From JBGTSJ01 sp041940305 (GTDB lineage: Bacteria > Planctomycetota > Planctomycetia > Planctomycetales > Planctomycetaceae): a DNA stretch of 64,000 nt. The stretch is taken from the NCBI GenBank assembly GCA_041940305.1, contig JBGTSJ010000001.1, positions 62,001-126,000 of the forward strand, read 5' to 3'. Below the pieces are notes generated by a model, which was not told where the DNA came from, ran no database searches, and saw only the letters and a list, made by a program, of their open reading frames with translations. Shown here one piece after another: positions 10,085-18,401 of this stretch. The position numbers and the translations under genes are program-made. Every line of letters starts with the position of its first letter. The first letter of the stretch is position 1.

Positions 10085-11668
10085 ATGCAACGAATAGTCC
10101 GCTTAATCCGGATGTCCGAACGGACGCCCGCAAGCCGGGGCTTCAGCCCTGTTTGGCTGCTGGCGGCCGCCGTCCTGTCGCTCGCCGCTCAACTGCAGGC
10201 GGCCAACCCGGGGCGCAACAAGCTCGATCTGTTGCTGGGGGACTACGGAGCGAACCAGGCTCAGTTCGCGGCCGACATGCGGGCGCTGGCTGACTTCTGT
10301 GAGACCAACAACTTCGCCGAGGACGCCGATCGCATCCGCCAGCTGGCGGCTCCGATCACCGAGCAGACGCTCGATGTCGACGCGCTCCCTGAGTTTCGCC
10401 AGCCCGATCTCCCCGCCGGCCTCCCGCCGATTGAGAACACGTGGCGCACCCGGCTCCGCTCTCTGCAGGCCACCTATGCCCAGGATCTGTATCTGCTGAG
10501 CCAGCGCGCCGTCCGCGACGGATTCGCCAGCTACGCCTTTGAATTCATCCGCGAAACAGCCTTTCACGATCCGGACCATCGCCTCGCCCGCAAGGCGCTG
10601 GGCTACGTCCCGTTCGAGAACGGCTGGGCCACTCCGTTTGCCGCTGAACGCCAGCGGCGCGGTTACGTGTGGCATGACCGCTTCGGCTGGCTGCCGCGGA
10701 CGCATGTCGAGCGCTATGAAAACGGGGAGCGCTACTACGACGGCCGCTGGATCACCGCCGCCAAAGAAGCCTCCATCCGCACTGATCCGGAGAAGGCCTG
10801 GGAGGTGCTGACCGAGCATTTCGAGATCCGCACGAATCACAGCCTGGAACGCGGGGTGGAACTGGGCGTCGCGCTCGAAGACTTCCATCAGTTCTTCGTC
10901 AGGGAGTTCGCCGGCTTTTTCAATACGCCCCAGCAGATGCAGGCGCTCTTCGATGCCGGCTCATCCGACGTGCGCGGCGCCGCCAACCGGCACAAGGTCT
11001 GGTACTTCCGCACGCGCGAGGAGTATATCGCCGCCCTCAAGTCGCGGCAGCAGGGGATTGAAGTCACCAACGGCCTGTATCTCCCCGGGCTCCGCACCGC
11101 CTACTTCTTTGACGATCCCGACAACCCCGACGGCCGGTCCGAGACGCTGTTCCACGAAGTCACGCATCAACTCTTCGGCGAGAGCGCCCGCAACATCCAG
11201 GATGTCGGGGCCGAGGCGAATTTCTGGATCGTCGAGGGAATCGCCTGTTATATGGAGTCGTTCGACCGCGATTCGCGCCCGATGACGGTCGGCGATCCGC
11301 TGCACATCCGCATCCACTGGGCGCGGGTTCGCGTCGTGGAGGAAGACTTCCTGATGCCGCTGTCGAAGTTCGCTGCGATGGGAATGCGCGAGTTCCAGTT
11401 CGGCCGCGATCACGCCACGCTGCAGCGGTACTACAGCCAGGCCTCGGGCCTCGCCCACTTCTTTATGCACTACGAGCAGGGGCTCTACCGCGAAGCGCTG
11501 ATCGCGCACCTGTCGCAGATCTACAGCCCCAACGCCCGCATCCGGGCGCGCGTGCAGGGGATGGATGAGCTGACGGGCGTCTCTTACGACGAGCTGGCGC
11601 GGCAATACCAGGAGTACGCCGCCGCCCTCCCGTCGCTGCTGGATGAACCAGTGACCGACGGCCCCTGA
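10085..11668 (+). CDS. Secreted DUF1570-like zinc metallopeptidase
   Basis: A 527-aa exported protein; the signal peptide is PVWLLAAAVLSLAAQLQA, preceded by a long basic region. The ATG at 10112 (MSERTPASRG) is an alternative start. The C-terminal half has the gluzincin pattern LFHEVTHQLFGE (HExxH near residue 360) followed by WIVEGIACYMESF with the third-ligand glutamate, as in planctomycete DUF1570 proteins. The N-terminal half is helical and includes a FGWLPRTHVERYENGERYYD stretch of the kind seen in substrate-processing repeats. Proteolytic activity is inferred from these residues, not demonstrated. A TAAAAT -10-like box lies at 10054-10059. Confidence 0.75.
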   Translation: MQRIVRLIRMSERTPASRGFSPVWLLAAAVLSLAAQLQAANPGRNKLDLLLGDYGANQAQFAADMRALADFCETNNFAEDADRIRQLAAPITEQTLDVDALPEFRQPDLPAGLPPIENTWRTRLRSLQATYAQDLYLLSQRAVRDGFASYAFEFIRETAFHDPDHRLARKALGYVPFENGWATPFAAERQRRGYVWHDRFGWLPRTHVERYENGERYYDGRWITAAKEASIRTDPEKAWEVLTEHFEIRTNHSLERGVELGVALEDFHQFFVREFAGFFNTPQQMQALFDAGSSDVRGAANRHKVWYFRTREEYIAALKSRQQGIEVTNGLYLPGLRTAYFFDDPDNPDGRSETLFHEVTHQLFGESARNIQDVGAEANFWIVEGIACYMESFDRDSRPMTVGDPLHIRIHWARVRVVEEDFLMPLSKFAAMGMREFQFGRDHATLQRYYSQASGLAHFFMHYEQGLYREALIAHLSQIYSPNARIRARVQGMDELTGVSYDELARQYQEYAAALPSLLDEPVTDGP

Positions 11669-11691
11669 CTCGAAACGTAGGTGAAGACGGG

Positions 11692-11778
11692 GAACCGCGA
11701 AACTGGCGAAAGCAGCGAAACACAGGCCTCGAACGCTGCTTTCATTCCTTTCGCCATTTTAGCGCATTTTCGCGGTTC
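11692..11778. repeat. Intergenic inverted repeat made of CGCGAAA-type submodules
   Basis: The left arm (GAACCGCGAAACTGGCGAAA) and the right arm (TTTCGCC..., ending CGCGGTTC) form a long imperfect hairpin. Each arm is built of 8-11-nt units containing GCGAAA. A related motif occurs at about 29890-29925. Confidence 0.7.
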
Positions 11779-11870
11779 TTACGTGTCGTTACCTTTCTTG
11801 CGGCCGTGTCACTCCTCGGCCGCTCTCAGCGGGGGATGTCGCTGTGAATGCGAGCACGTGACCCGCCACC

Positions 11871-11879
11871 TGCTATACT
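11871..11879 (+). promoter_or_regulatory. Extended -10 promoter of the transglutaminase-like gene
   Basis: TGCTATACT matches the extended -10 consensus TGnTATAAT in all but one base. It lies 42 bases before the ATG at 11922, and no good -35 box is present, as expected for this promoter class. Confidence 0.5.
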
Positions 11880-11921
11880 CTGCGGTGGCCTGACTCTGTA
11901 CTCGTATACCGGAACTCACGC

Positions 11922-13493
11922 ATGCACCGGATCTCGTTCATCCGCCGGTTCATTGGCTCTCTGACGATGTCCTCATTCGCCCGTCCAGCGCTGCGTGGTT
12001 CAGTCTCGCTGATGCTGGTGTGTGTGTTCGCCATTCCGGCCCGCGCCGACGATGAAACCGCGCCCGACGCCCCTCCGGAGCCGGAGGAATCATGGCAGGT
12101 GATCGAGATGGCGGGGGTCCGTGTCGGCTATGCGCATGTGGCCGTTCACAATCGCAAGGCTGAAGACGGCACGCCGCTGATCGTGACCGACATGTTCAAC
12201 TACATGGAGATCAAGCGGTTCAACATGACGCTGAAGATGACGGTGCAGCAGCAGACCGAAGAGACGGAGGACGGCGACCTGCTGCGGTTCCGGTTCAAGA
12301 TGGACAATCCCCCGATCAGCCAGACGCTGACGGTCGGCCGCGTCGATGGCGACACTCTGTACCTGGAGACGCACGCCAACGGAAAAGTCACTGAGACGAC
12401 CAAGCCGTGGGATGCGGAGGTCAAGTCGCCCTCCTGGCAGGACCGGTCCCTGAAGGAGAATCCGCTCGAGCCGGGCGAGACTCGCTCATTCAAAATGTTT
12501 GACCCGCAGTTCAACCAGGGGGTGACCGTCACGCTGAGTGAGAAGGGGCGGGTGGAGACGGAGCTGCTCGACGGCTCGACTGTCGAAGTGCAGAAGGTCG
12601 CGATGGGGCACTCGCTGATCCCGGGGTTCATCATCGACACCTTCGTCGATGATGAGGGGGAACTCATCAAGACCGAGACGAATCTGCTGCAGACCGTTAC
12701 GTACACGGTGGACCGGGAGACCGCGCTGGAGGAACTCTCCGACGAACCGCTGGACCTGGCGATTGAGACGCTCGTCAAAGTCGAGCCGATCGAGAACGCC
12801 TATGAGCAGAACGAGATCGTGTATCGCATCACGGTTCCCGGGGGGGATGCGGCCGGCCATTTCGCGACAGGGCCGACGCAGTCGATCAGGGAGATCAGCG
12901 ATACGGAGATTGAACTGACGGTCCGGTCGGTCCGCCCGCAGGGTGAGGAGGCGCGGCCGCCGAGCACTGGCGACGCGCCGGACCCGGTGTTTCTGAAGCC
13001 GACGCGGTTTCTCGACTGCAGGGATCCGGATGTGGCGCGGCATGCCGACAAGGCGGCCGGGGACAGGACCGAGCCGGCCGAGATCGCCGTCGCGATGGAA
13101 AAGTACGTCCACTCGACGCTCGACAACAAGAATTTCTCGACCGGCCTCGCCACGGCGACGGAGGTCGCCCGCGAACTGGAGGGTGACTGCACGGAGCATT
13201 CTGTATTGCTGGCGGCCATGCTGCGGGCGAAGGACGTCCCGTCACGCGTCGTCGTCGGCCTGGTCTACTCGGATCGCCATTCGGCCTTCGCCGGCCACAT
13301 GTGGACGGAGGCGTATCTTGATGGGCAGTGGATCCCCCTCGACGCCACGATGGGAGCGGGAGGCATCGGCGCGGCTCACATCAAGGTGACCGACTCCAGC
13401 CTTGATGAGGACGCCCCGACGCCGGTCGCGGCGTTCGTCCCGATGATGCATCTGCTGGGGCAGATGACGATCGAGGTGGTGAGCGCGGAGTAG
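11922..13493 (+). CDS. Secreted transglutaminase-like (cysteine protease fold) protein
   Basis: A 523-aa protein with an N-terminal signal segment (RGSVSLMLVCVFAIPARADD). The C-terminal 150 residues form a transglutaminase-like core: ELEGDCTEHSVLLAAMLRA with the catalytic cysteine, SRVVVGLVY, then HMWTEAYLDGQWIPLDAT with the histidine and aspartate of the triad. The N-terminal 350 residues are beta-rich and resemble the accessory region of bacterial transglutaminase-like proteins of unknown role. Start 11967 (MSSFARPALRG) is possible and would shorten the n-region. Peptidase or cross-linking activity on cell-envelope protein is inferred. The gene ends only nine bases from the convergent hypothetical gene. 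Confidence 0.8.
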   Translation: MHRISFIRRFIGSLTMSSFARPALRGSVSLMLVCVFAIPARADDETAPDAPPEPEESWQVIEMAGVRVGYAHVAVHNRKAEDGTPLIVTDMFNYMEIKRFNMTLKMTVQQQTEETEDGDLLRFRFKMDNPPISQTLTVGRVDGDTLYLETHANGKVTETTKPWDAEVKSPSWQDRSLKENPLEPGETRSFKMFDPQFNQGVTVTLSEKGRVETELLDGSTVEVQKVAMGHSLIPGFIIDTFVDDEGELIKTETNLLQTVTYTVDRETALEELSDEPLDLAIETLVKVEPIENAYEQNEIVYRITVPGGDAAGHFATGPTQSIREISDTEIELTVRSVRPQGEEARPPSTGDAPDPVFLKPTRFLDCRDPDVARHADKAAGDRTEPAEIAVAMEKYVHSTLDNKNFSTGLATATEVARELEGDCTEHSVLLAAMLRAKDVPSRVVVGLVYSDRHSAFAGHMWTEAYLDGQWIPLDATMGAGGIGAAHIKVTDSSLDEDAPTPVAAFVPMMHLLGQMTIEVVSAE

Positions 13494-13501
13494 AATCGAC
13501 C

Positions 13502-13960
13502 TCAATTTCGTACCACCCGGTTGCCCGCTGCAAAGCACCATCGCCGCTTTCGATCGCTTTCGTGTGTTAGCGCAAGAGTCCATTTCAGAGTTGAATCGAA
13601 GACGTAAATATCTTCCGGCAAGCTCGGTAGCGATTGCAGCAGTTCGGCAGGTTCGAAAGCCGCGACTGAGTATGGTGGGTAGGGCCAGAGCGGCGCGCCA
13701 ATTACTCGATCACGTGAATGATCGTCGGCCATGACAAAGACTTGTGGCTCCGCACGGATTGCAGTTTGGAAGGATTTGAACGTGATTCTGTGCCGGTCCT
13801 TCAAACAATCCCAGAGATAGCCGGTGTAATGGAGTCCATCGGAAAACTGCATCAGCGATGCGATGTATTTGATGTAGTGTTCACTGGACGTATCGATGAA
13901 TGCGTCCAGATATTCCTGTCGCCATTTGGCCGACACATTGATTGAAAGCAGTCGCGGCAT
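13502..13960 (-). CDS. Low-GC hypothetical protein, possibly of an immunity-protein type
   Basis: A 152-aa protein with no signal peptide or membrane segment. It contains HYTGYLWDCLKDRHRITF and, near the C-terminus, LPEDIYVFDSTLKWTLALTH, a pattern I associate with small accessory proteins of bacteria that often occur as immunity-like or orphan genes (a resemblance to DUF4275 is possible in the first half). The base composition, about 50 percent GC by eye, is clearly below that of its neighbours, which suggests acquisition by transfer. No toxin gene is next to it. Function unknown. Confidence 0.65.
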   Translation of the reverse strand: MPRLLSINVSAKWRQEYLDAFIDTSSEHYIKYIASLMQFSDGLHYTGYLWDCLKDRHRITFKSFQTAIRAEPQVFVMADDHSRDRVIGAPLWPYPPYSVAAFEPAELLQSLPSLPEDIYVFDSTLKWTLALTHESDRKRRWCFAAGNRVVRN

Positions 13961-13999
13961 CGCCTATGACGACGTTCCTGTGCGAGAGCTCATAGACAA

Positions 14000-15178
14000 C
14001 TAACACTCGCTGTGTAGTGACTGCAGCAGTCGCTCTACGTCCGACATGCGGTTGTAGCCGTGGAGGGCGATGCGAAGGCGGTCGGCGTGCGACATGACTT
14101 GAATGTTGTCGGCGTGCAGTGCAGTGTGAATCCGTTCGGCGTCGGGGTGGCGGAAGGCGAGGATGCCCGCGATGGAGTCCATCTGCGGGGGCGTCAGCAA
14201 TTCGACGCCCAGCCGCTGCAGTCCTTCAAGGCAGGCCTGCACGAGCGGGCGCGTCGCGACGTCGATCCTGACGACGCCGACGGACCGGATGTAGTCCAGT
14301 CCTGCGCGGATGGCGTACACAGCCGGAAAGTTCGGCATGCCGACGGTGAACCCGGCCGCTCCGGGCTTGCTCACCGCTCCCTCGAACCGCTCGGGCCCGA
14401 AGGCGTTTTCCAGATTGAACCAGCCTCCGGCAGGCACGGTCCAGTCGGCGTCTCGCGCCCGAGGAACTCCCACCAGTCCGCCGCCGTGACTGGCGAGAAT
14501 CCACTTGTGGGTGCTGCTGACGATCAGATCCGCTCCGCTCAGGTCGAGCGGAATCCGCCCCAGCGCCTGCGTGACATCCACGGCGAGCAGCGCATCGGAA
14601 TTCGCGCGGACCGTTTCGACGACCGACGGCAGATGCAGCCGGTAGCCGTTGAAGAAACTGACCAGCGACACCGTAACCAGCCGCGTGCGCGGTGAGAGCA
14701 GTGCTTTCAAATCGACGACATCCAGCGCGCCGCTGCGATTGCGCCAGACCTTCGCCTCCGCCGGACAATCGGGCTGCAGCCAGGGCGTCGCGCCGGCGGG
14801 AAAGTCGAGGTCATTGATGACCACCTTATCCCCCTCTTTAAGCCGCAGCGCCATGGCGGCGAGGTTGTACGCTTCCGAAGAGCACGAGCAGATGGTCACC
14901 TCGTCGGCGCTCAGGCCGTAGAACTCGCCGATCAGCGACTTCGCCTCGTTCCACTGCGCGAAGTGCCGGTCGCGTCCGTCCATGCCGAGTTGCTTGTCGG
15001 CGAAGTACTGCTGCAGTGCGGCTCCCACTTCCCGCGGGGGGATGCCCTCGGCCGCCGTATTCAGATAAGTCCGACCCTCCAGCGAAGGAAAAGATCTGCT
15101 CCGCGCTGCGTCATCCAGCATGAGTTGAATCCGTTTCGTGATGGTCCCGGCTGACTGTTGATCTGAGTCCTGACTCAC
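14000..15178 (-). CDS. Class V aminotransferase (PLP-dependent, cysteine desulfurase/epimerase-like)
   Basis: A 392-aa fold-type I PLP enzyme. TYLNTAAEGIPPREV is the usual N-terminus of the class V group. LLAVDVTQALG (D201 and Q204) holds the pyridine ring and SSTHKWILA provides the Schiff-base lysine (K225). There is no conserved cysteine loop typical of IscS/SufS, so it is more likely an isopenicillin-N-epimerase-like or kynureninase-like enzyme of unknown substrate. The GTG start at 15178 overlaps the stop of the upstream gene by four bases (GTGA), so the two are translationally coupled. Confidence 0.85.
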   Translation of the reverse strand: MSQDSDQQSAGTITKRIQLMLDDAARSRSFPSLEGRTYLNTAAEGIPPREVGAALQQYFADKQLGMDGRDRHFAQWNEAKSLIGEFYGLSADEVTICSCSSEAYNLAAMALRLKEGDKVVINDLDFPAGATPWLQPDCPAEAKVWRNRSGALDVVDLKALLSPRTRLVTVSLVSFFNGYRLHLPSVVETVRANSDALLAVDVTQALGRIPLDLSGADLIVSSTHKWILASHGGGLVGVPRARDADWTVPAGGWFNLENAFGPERFEGAVSKPGAAGFTVGMPNFPAVYAIRAGLDYIRSVGVVRIDVATRPLVQACLEGLQRLGVELLTPPQMDSIAGILAFRHPDAERIHTALHADNIQVMSHADRLRIALHGYNRMSDVERLLQSLHSEC

Positions 15179-15633
15179 TCCGCCTGCTGGCTCTGGATCA
15201 CCGCCTGCAGGAAAAGCATCACCTGTCCCGGCGTCACCCCCGCGCGCTCCGCCGTATCCGTCACGACGCGCGACAGTTCTTCCCCCTCATTGAGCCGTTC
15301 GAACAGGCGCTGAGCATGCGGCTGAATGCGATCGACGGCCGATTCATCAAGTTGCGGCGGCATGGCGTCGGGAGGCACCGGCTCCATGCCGAAACAGGAC
15401 GCGAATCGCACGACGTTGTTGACGAGAAAGAACGGCGTCACGATCAGAGAGATCATTCCCCACCATCCGAGGATGGCCGTTGTGCCGGTCAGCGACCAGA
15501 AATGCTTGTGCACGCAGTTGCGGCACAGGTTTCCCTGCACCGACTTCGAGAATCGCATCACCAGCGCGCCGATGTTCTGGTGGTACGACACGTACTTGGT
15601 CGGCGCTTCGATCCCACACGACTGGCAATACAT
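15175..15633 (-). CDS. Zinc-ribbon membrane protein
   Basis: A 152-aa protein beginning MYCQSCGIEAPTKYVSYHQN, with a second pair in NLCRNCVHKHFW, giving a likely four-cysteine zinc ribbon. Two hydrophobic segments follow (TTAILGWWGMISLIVTPFFL). The C-terminal 75 residues are soluble and helical. I prefer the ATG at 15633, with GGGAG seven bases upstream, over ATG 15657. Proteins with this ribbon-then-GWWG arrangement recur in planctomycetes, but their function is unknown. It is coupled to the downstream aminotransferase. Confidence 0.75.
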   Translation of the reverse strand: MYCQSCGIEAPTKYVSYHQNIGALVMRFSKSVQGNLCRNCVHKHFWSLTGTTAILGWWGMISLIVTPFFLVNNVVRFASCFGMEPVPPDAMPPQLDESAVDRIQPHAQRLFERLNEGEELSRVVTDTAERAGVTPGQVMLFLQAVIQSQQAE

Positions 15634-15657
15634 GTTCCGGCTCCCGCTCATGAGCAC

Positions 15658-15909
15658 CGGCCGCCCCTCCCGTTGAACTCAGACCGGCGCGGCCGCCGTG
15701 CCGGTGCATTTTCCGCGCAGGCTCACCGGGAATTCAACTCTCACGGTTGCGATGAGCAGCGGACGGGCGCGCCTTCCGGCACTTCCCCCCTCTCCGTAGA
15801 ACCGGCAGCAGGCGTGCATCCGGATTCCCGACGGGATGCTCGTCACCCGCGCCAGCGATTGCATAAACCGTTTTCGCAATTTGCGGGTTACTGCACATGA
15901 CTTAACTTG
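15658..15909. other. Gene-free stretch before the IS1595-type region
   Basis: No credible gene is visible. The left part should hold the promoter of the zinc-ribbon operon on the minus strand, although no clear boxes stand out. The right part becomes AT-richer near 15860-15909, just before the first ACGTGGCTAC motif. Confidence 0.4.
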
Positions 15910-15959
15910 ACGTGGCTACGGTATGTACGATGCCGGGAATTCCGAAGGAAACCCCCGGT

Positions 15960-17009
15960 ATGAGCGAATCAGAAAAATCGTCGAGAGTCTGGGCCGCGTT
16001 GGAGCGCCTCGGCATCGCCGTGTCCACGTTGCAATTCGGTTGGGCCGTGATTTCGGCGATCGGTTTCATGCTCTGGTCGTACTTTGACAACCTGCCGGGA
16101 TCAGTCGTCGCTTTGATTGGCGTCGGCGTCTTTACCGGTGTCCTGTGGGCGCTGATCGGCTTCAGGAAGTGGCGTTTAGTGAATGCTGAGTTTGCGCAAG
16201 ACATTCGATTGAAGCAGATTCCAGATTCGCTGCGACGATTTGCGTCAGAGGAACCGACCACCAAGGCGGAGATGCAGGAAAAGGCGCGCCGGGCGGTGGA
16301 ATATGTGTCTACAGCACTCAGCCCAAAGCACGCACGGCGAATGCGAGAGATCATTGAGCCTCTATCTGAGACAGGACGCGGCGGCTGGAAGGAGATCAGC
16401 CATACGCTGTCTGAGCACCTGTCGGGAATCGCGGATTCATTGACAATCGCCGATATTCAGCCGCTGATCTTGCAAACGACTGGTGAGAGGACAGATGCGA
16501 TGCATCGAATCGACCTCTCAATTCCGCCACAGCCGCCGTTGTGGACCTTCAGGAATCCACGCCACTCGTTCCAGATTGTTGATGGTTCAGGGAGCGGATT
16601 TGACTTTGCAAACAAGTTTGTCGGCTCTGAGCATTGCGCTTCAGACTACACCTGTTCGCCACCCGTTACGCAGAGTTGTCAGATTCGATTCATCTACCGG
16701 CCGTCGAGCACACACACGATATACGTTCGCATTGGTGTCAGAGGCGAAAGCCACGCATACACAGACAATAAATACTTCGTGGTGCTGGCCGGGAGCGGAT
16801 CGCCTCGGCTTGTTCATGGTGATTCGGAATGGGGCGTCTACGTGCCACACGAGAATTTGGACAATGGTTGGGTCTCATGCCTGTTGTGCATTGACCGGGA
16901 GTTTCGTAGGACATTTGCGACACAGTCGTTGTCATTTGCCGCCATCGCGGGATTGCGTATTCGTGGGCAGATTGACATTGCGTCAATCGAATTCCTCCCC
17001 CCGCAATGA
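15960..17009 (+). CDS. Two-span membrane protein, possible IS passenger gene
   Basis: A 349-aa protein starting MSESEKSSRVWAALERL. Two hydrophobic helices (VSTLQFGWAVISAIGFMLWS and VVALIGVGVFTGVLWALIGF) are followed by a helical linker rich in charged residues and a C-terminal beta-rich domain of about 170 residues with six cysteines. Base composition falls to near 50 percent GC in the second half, well below the surrounding genome. The stop codon TGA at 17007-17009 directly abuts the transposase stop on the other strand. I recognise no family. The position inside candidate IS ends suggests horizontal movement. The ATG at 15930 is an alternative start. Confidence 0.7.
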   Translation: MSESEKSSRVWAALERLGIAVSTLQFGWAVISAIGFMLWSYFDNLPGSVVALIGVGVFTGVLWALIGFRKWRLVNAEFAQDIRLKQIPDSLRRFASEEPTTKAEMQEKARRAVEYVSTALSPKHARRMREIIEPLSETGRGGWKEISHTLSEHLSGIADSLTIADIQPLILQTTGERTDAMHRIDLSIPPQPPLWTFRNPRHSFQIVDGSGSGFDFANKFVGSEHCASDYTCSPPVTQSCQIRFIYRPSSTHTIYVRIGVRGESHAYTDNKYFVVLAGSGSPRLVHGDSEWGVYVPHENLDNGWVSCLLCIDREFRRTFATQSLSFAAIAGLRIRGQIDIASIEFLPPQ

Positions 17010-17930
17010 CTACCCAACCAGTTCCTCACGCGACAGCCGTCGCCCCTCCGCCTGCTGGAGAATCCGGTTGAAGAACACGGTGCTGGACTGACGGCGGGAG
17101 TTGAACCGCGAATCAAACTCGGACAGGTAACGATGCAGGTGCTTCGTGCTGATCTTGTGAAAGCTGCCAACGACGGCCCGGTTAAACAGGGACCATGCGT
17201 TTTCGATGTTGTTGGTGTGCGTGCCGTCCTCAGCCACGTACCGGTCCTTGTGGCGGACGATCCGGTGATTACGGCACAGCCGGCCGATCTTCGTGTAGCT
17301 CTTGAATTCGTCCGTGTGCAGTTCAGTGTTCGGGAAGTCAATGTCGTCGGTCATGGCGGCATGGATCGTCGCGCGCTTGGCATCCGTGATGACTTCCGTT
17401 CGGACGTCTCCGCTGTCCGCTTCGTAAAAGCCGAGAACCGGCACGTTGTCTTTGACGAACTTCCGCCGCTCAGTGACGAACGGCCCCTCTTTTTCCTTCA
17501 CCGCTGGCTGGCGGGGCGCTCCACCGTGGTAATACTCGTCCACCTGAACGATGCCGGAGAACAGATCGCCGCGAGTCTCCCGCATCGCTTCGCGGATGCG
17601 GTGAATCATGTGCCAGCAGCATTCCTGGCTGATCTTGAGTTCCCGGTTGAGTTGCAGGGACGAAATGCCTTTCTTGGCGTTCAGGACGATGAATATCGCC
17701 ATGAACCACTTGCGCAGCCGAATGTGCGTCTTGTGGAAGATGGTCCCGGTTGTGGCGCTGAACCTGTAGCGGCATCCGAGACACGTCCACTGCCTCCGCT
17801 TGGGGAGTTCACTGACGCGCTCGCACTGGCATCGGGGGCATTTCACGCCGTCCGGCCAGCGGATCGCAATCAGGTGTTGGCGGCAGGACTCGTCATCGGG
17901 GAAGCGCTCCAAGAGTTCGACAAGCGACAT
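17010..17930 (-). CDS. IS1595 family (ISXO2-like) transposase
   Basis: A complete 306-aa transposase. The N-terminal zinc ribbon has CPRC (C31, C34) and CLGC (C50, C53). The DDE domain shows QVDEYYHGG (D131), LHTDEFKSY (D207) and NNIENAWSLF (E243). HTNNIENAW followed by STKHLHRYLSEF is diagnostic for the ISXO2-like group. No frameshift is seen and all catalytic residues are present, so the enzyme may be active. It is transcribed towards the convergent membrane gene, while a candidate small RNA and a ribbon-helix-helix gene lie on the other side of its start. Confidence 0.93.
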   Translation of the reverse strand: MSLVELLERFPDDESCRQHLIAIRWPDGVKCPRCQCERVSELPKRRQWTCLGCRYRFSATTGTIFHKTHIRLRKWFMAIFIVLNAKKGISSLQLNRELKISQECCWHMIHRIREAMRETRGDLFSGIVQVDEYYHGGAPRQPAVKEKEGPFVTERRKFVKDNVPVLGFYEADSGDVRTEVITDAKRATIHAAMTDDIDFPNTELHTDEFKSYTKIGRLCRNHRIVRHKDRYVAEDGTHTNNIENAWSLFNRAVVGSFHKISTKHLHRYLSEFDSRFNSRRQSSTVFFNRILQQAEGRRLSREELVG

Positions 17931-17940
17931 GTTACCCGCC

Positions 17941-18047
17941 TTGTGGCTGGGGCGGGTTCGCGTACAATTTCGTTGCCTAGACGCAATTGGGCGAACCAGC
18001 CTGATTGTGTTGCCCGGCGGCCGTTAGCGCGACTGCCGGGTTTTCTT
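17941..18047 (+). ncRNA. Candidate small RNA between the transposase and the RHH gene
   Basis: TTGTGG (17941-17946) and TACAAT (17963-17968), 16 bases apart, form a promoter pointing right. A stem of CCCGGC (18013-18018) and GCCGGG (18035-18040) followed by TTTTCTT forms an intrinsic terminator. The predicted transcript runs from about 17975 to 18047, some 73 nt, with no open frame. The same DNA is the upstream region of the transposase on the opposite strand, so the RNA would be partly antisense to its leader. Existence of the RNA is inferred only from these signals. Confidence 0.35.
18013..18047 (+). terminator. Intrinsic terminator
   Basis: CCCGGC pairs with GCCGGG across a 16-nt loop and is followed by TTTTCTT. 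It has no protein-coding gene immediately upstream on this strand, which is what suggests a short non-coding transcript. Confidence 0.55.
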
Positions 18048-18061
18048 CTGTCTGCATAAGT

Positions 18062-18136
18062 GTAGCCACGTTTACGAATGCAATCAATAGACGTGGCTAC
18101 GAAATCGCACTTGATTTTGGAGAAAGTTGTGGCTAC
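18062..18136. promoter_or_regulatory. Cluster of GTGGCTAC motifs upstream of the RHH gene
   Basis: GTAGCCACGT (18062-18071) and ACGTGGCTAC (18091-18100) form a perfect 10-bp inverted repeat 19 bases apart. A third copy, GTGGCTAC (18129-18136), overlaps the -10 box of the RHH gene. The arrangement resembles an autoregulatory operator, and the identical 10-mer at 15910-15919 precedes the membrane gene. Confidence 0.5.
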
Positions 18137-18139
18137 AAC
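18111..18139 (+). promoter_or_regulatory. Promoter of the RHH gene
   Basis: TTGATT (18111-18116) and TACAAC (18134-18139) are 17 bases apart. The ATG at 18147 would be at or next to the transcription start, so the mRNA is probably leaderless. Confidence 0.5.
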
Positions 18140-18146
18140 TACAGTC

Positions 18147-18329
18147 ATGGGAAGACCACCACTGCCAGACGAAGAGCGCCGGGACAAGCCCCTGAGAATC
18201 CGCCTCACCGACGAAGAGCGCGAGTTGCTCGACAAGGCGGCGAAGGAAGCGGGGTGCGCCAACACGTCCTGTTGGGCGCGTGAGACGTTGGAGAAGGCGG
18301 CTAAGCGGCTCGTTCAGAAGGGCCGCTAA
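18147..18329 (+). CDS. Small ribbon-helix-helix-type DNA-binding protein
   Basis: A 60-aa basic protein starting MGRPPLPDEERRDKPLRIRL. The pattern of a short strand (KPLRIRLT), a helix (DEERELLDKAAKEAG), a turn and a second helix (TSCWARETLEKAAKRL) is that of a ribbon-helix-helix dimer, as found in antitoxins, plasmid regulators and MobC-like accessory proteins. The preceding DNA contains three copies of GTGGCTAC, one over the -10 box, consistent with autorepression. No toxin gene follows; the next gene is a surface protein. Longer starts upstream would pass through the promoter, so ATG 18147 is preferred. Confidence 0.72.
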   Translation: MGRPPLPDEERRDKPLRIRLTDEERELLDKAAKEAGCANTSCWARETLEKAAKRLVQKGR

Positions 18330-18401
18330 CGAATGCCGTCAGTCCGGCGATCCGCTCGCGGAACGGACGCCGTGTGCAGTAAGCCGCAAATTGCGACCGT
18401 T

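Larger units (their letters stand above)
15910..18071. mobile_element. Putative IS1595-family element with a passenger gene
   Basis: ACGTGGCTAC at 15910-15919 and its inverse GTAGCCACGT at 18062-18071 bracket an ISXO2/IS1595-type transposase gene and a convergent lower-GC membrane gene with no gap between their stop codons. Inside the 10-bp motif the two ends keep some similarity (GGTATGTACGA versus ACTTATGCAGA). IS1595 elements are known to carry passenger genes. No 8-bp target duplication is visible next to these ends (TTAACTTG versus TTACGAAT), so either the boundaries are not exact or the duplication has decayed. The motif may instead be a regulator binding site. Confidence 0.45.
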
